From an uncultured beta proteobacterium (GTDB lineage Bacteria; Pseudomonadota; Gammaproteobacteria; Burkholderiales; Burkholderiaceae_C), in contig CAIMHL010000029.1 in assembly GCA_903840825.1 (NCBI GenBank), forward strand, positions 1 to 14,035: DNA of 14,035 bases. The letters are read 5' to 3'. Of the stretch, positions 13,177 through 14,035 are shown in pieces. The notes below the pieces were generated by a model. The model ran no database searches. It saw nothing but the letters and a program-made list of their open reading frames with translations, and was not told the origin of the DNA. A program made the translations under genes and the position numbers. Within the stretch, counting starts at the first letter, position 1. Each line of letters starts with the position of its first letter.

Positions 13177-14035
13177 TCAGGGAGCGCGCTTGAACACCAA
13201 TGCGCCGTTGGTGCCACCAAAGCCGAAGTTGTTTTTCAGTGCCACATCAATCTTCATGTCGCGTGCGGTGTTGGCACAGTAGTCCAGATCACACTCGGGG
13301 TCTTGGTTGAAAATATTGATGGTGGGGGGGCTCACTTGGTGGTGAAGCGCCAACACGGTAAAGACAGACTCAATGCCGCCCGCGCCACCGAGCAAGTGAC
13401 CGGTCATGGACTTGGTTGAGTTGACCACTATTTTTTTGGCTCGGTCGCCCAAGGCTGCTTTGATCGCGTTGGTCTCATTCAAATCGCCCAGAGGCGTTGA
13501 CGTGCCATGTGCGTTCAAATAATCCACTTGATCGGTATTGACACCGGCATTGCGCAGCGCGCCCAGCATGGCGCGGCGTGGGCCGTCCATATTGGGGGCG
13601 GTCATGTGGCCGGCATCGGCACTCATGCCAAAGCCTGCCAACTCGGCGTAAATTTTGGCGCCACGCGCCTTGGCGTGTTCATATTCTTCAAGCACCATGA
13701 CGCCTGCGCCCTCGCCCAAGACAAAACCGTCGCGGTCTTTGTCAAACGGGCGTGAGGCTGTGGTGGGGTCGTCGTTGCGCGTGCTCATGGCGCGCATGGC
13801 GGCAAAGCCACCAATACCGAGGGGTGAGACCGTGGCTTCAGAGCCGCCAGCCACCACTACATCGGCATCGCCGTATTCAATCATGCGGCCTGCTTCACCG
13901 ATGCAATGCAAACCTGTGGTGCAAGCCGTGACGATGGCGAGGTTGGGACCTTTGAAACCAAAACGAATAGAGACGTGTCCGGCGATCATATTGACTATGG
14001 TCGACGGCACAAAAAATGGGGAGATACGACGTGCA
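13177..14035 (-). CDS. fabF: beta-ketoacyl-ACP synthase II FabF (5' end outside the window)
   Basis: This is the C-terminal ~286 residues of a roughly 410-residue condensing enzyme that extends acyl-ACP chains with malonyl-ACP in type II fatty acid synthesis. The frame runs open to the window edge and reads RRISPFFVPSTIVNMIAGH, the normal mid-protein FabF sequence, so the gene is cut and not short. The active-site cysteine lies in VTACTTGLHCIGEA. The two catalytic histidines lie in NAHGTSTPLGD and SMTGHLLGGAGG. The end NNFGFGGTNGALVFKR is typical. FabF uses the ACP that the AcpS encoded further along this window activates. The gene precedes the sigma-E operon, as in other Burkholderiales. Confidence 0.97.
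   Translation of the reverse strand, partial: ARRISPFFVPSTIVNMIAGHVSIRFGFKGPNLAIVTACTTGLHCIGEAGRMIEYGDADVVVAGGSEATVSPLGIGGFAAMRAMSTRNDDPTTASRPFDKDRDGFVLGEGAGVMVLEEYEHAKARGAKIYAELAGFGMSADAGHMTAPNMDGPRRAMLGALRNAGVNTDQVDYLNAHGTSTPLGDLNETNAIKAALGDRAKKIVVNSTKSMTGHLLGGAGGIESVFTVLALHHQVSPPTINIFNQDPECDLDYCANTARDMKIDVALKNNFGFGGTNGALVFKRAP

Noticed and set aside
1..14035. CRISPR arrays, tRNA/rRNA genes, transposases, phage or defence genes
   Set aside because: I found no regularly spaced repeats, no cloverleaf-like sequence and no such proteins. The window is mostly conserved housekeeping operons.

Overview
The window looks like a chromosomal segment of a betaproteobacterium of the order Burkholderiales, most likely family Comamonadaceae (Rhodoferax/Polaromonas-like). 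I infer this from protein character, from the gene order fabF - rpoE - rseA - rseB - mucD - lepA - lepB - rnc - era - recO - pdxJ - acpS - nagZ, and from a short dispersed repeat that I recall from that family. No database search was possible. Almost every gene lies on the minus strand, so the biological order runs from high to low coordinates.

Region 1 (14035 to about 8850, minus strand): the 3' part of fabF (fatty acid elongation, cut by the window edge) is followed by the envelope-stress operon. This holds a two-TM YgfX-like protein, sigma-E (rpoE), its membrane anti-sigma factor (rseA), the periplasmic regulator (rseB) and a DegP/DegQ/MucD-type periplasmic serine protease. The YgfX-like gene/rpoE and rseA/rseB pairs overlap by ATGA, which suggests translational coupling.

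Region 2 (8354 to 8848): an unusually long non-coding gap. It has two perfect DnaA-box matches with weaker ones nearby, an AT-rich stretch, several inverted repeats, a possible 34-codon ORF with a good Shine-Dalgarno, and a minus-strand intrinsic terminator just upstream of lepA.

Region 3 (8353 to 788, minus strand): the compact lepA-lepB-rnc-era-recO-pdxJ-acpS-nagZ operon. It encodes EF-4, signal peptidase I, RNase III, Era GTPase, RecO, PNP synthase, holo-ACP synthase and beta-N-acetylhexosaminidase. Gaps are small or are ATGA overlaps, except acpS-nagZ, which holds a repeat copy.

Region 4 (767 to 1): a small plus-strand hypothetical gene convergent with nagZ, a divergent intergenic region, and a SUI1/YciH-family gene. 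The first codons of a further minus-strand gene may start at the edge.

The least ordinary signals are four copies of a short dispersed repeat of about 50 bp. Two lie inside coding sequences (the Era N-terminal extension and the RseA linker) and are read in the same frame in both. The others are the DnaA-box cluster in the mucD-lepA gap and the candidate micro-ORF there.
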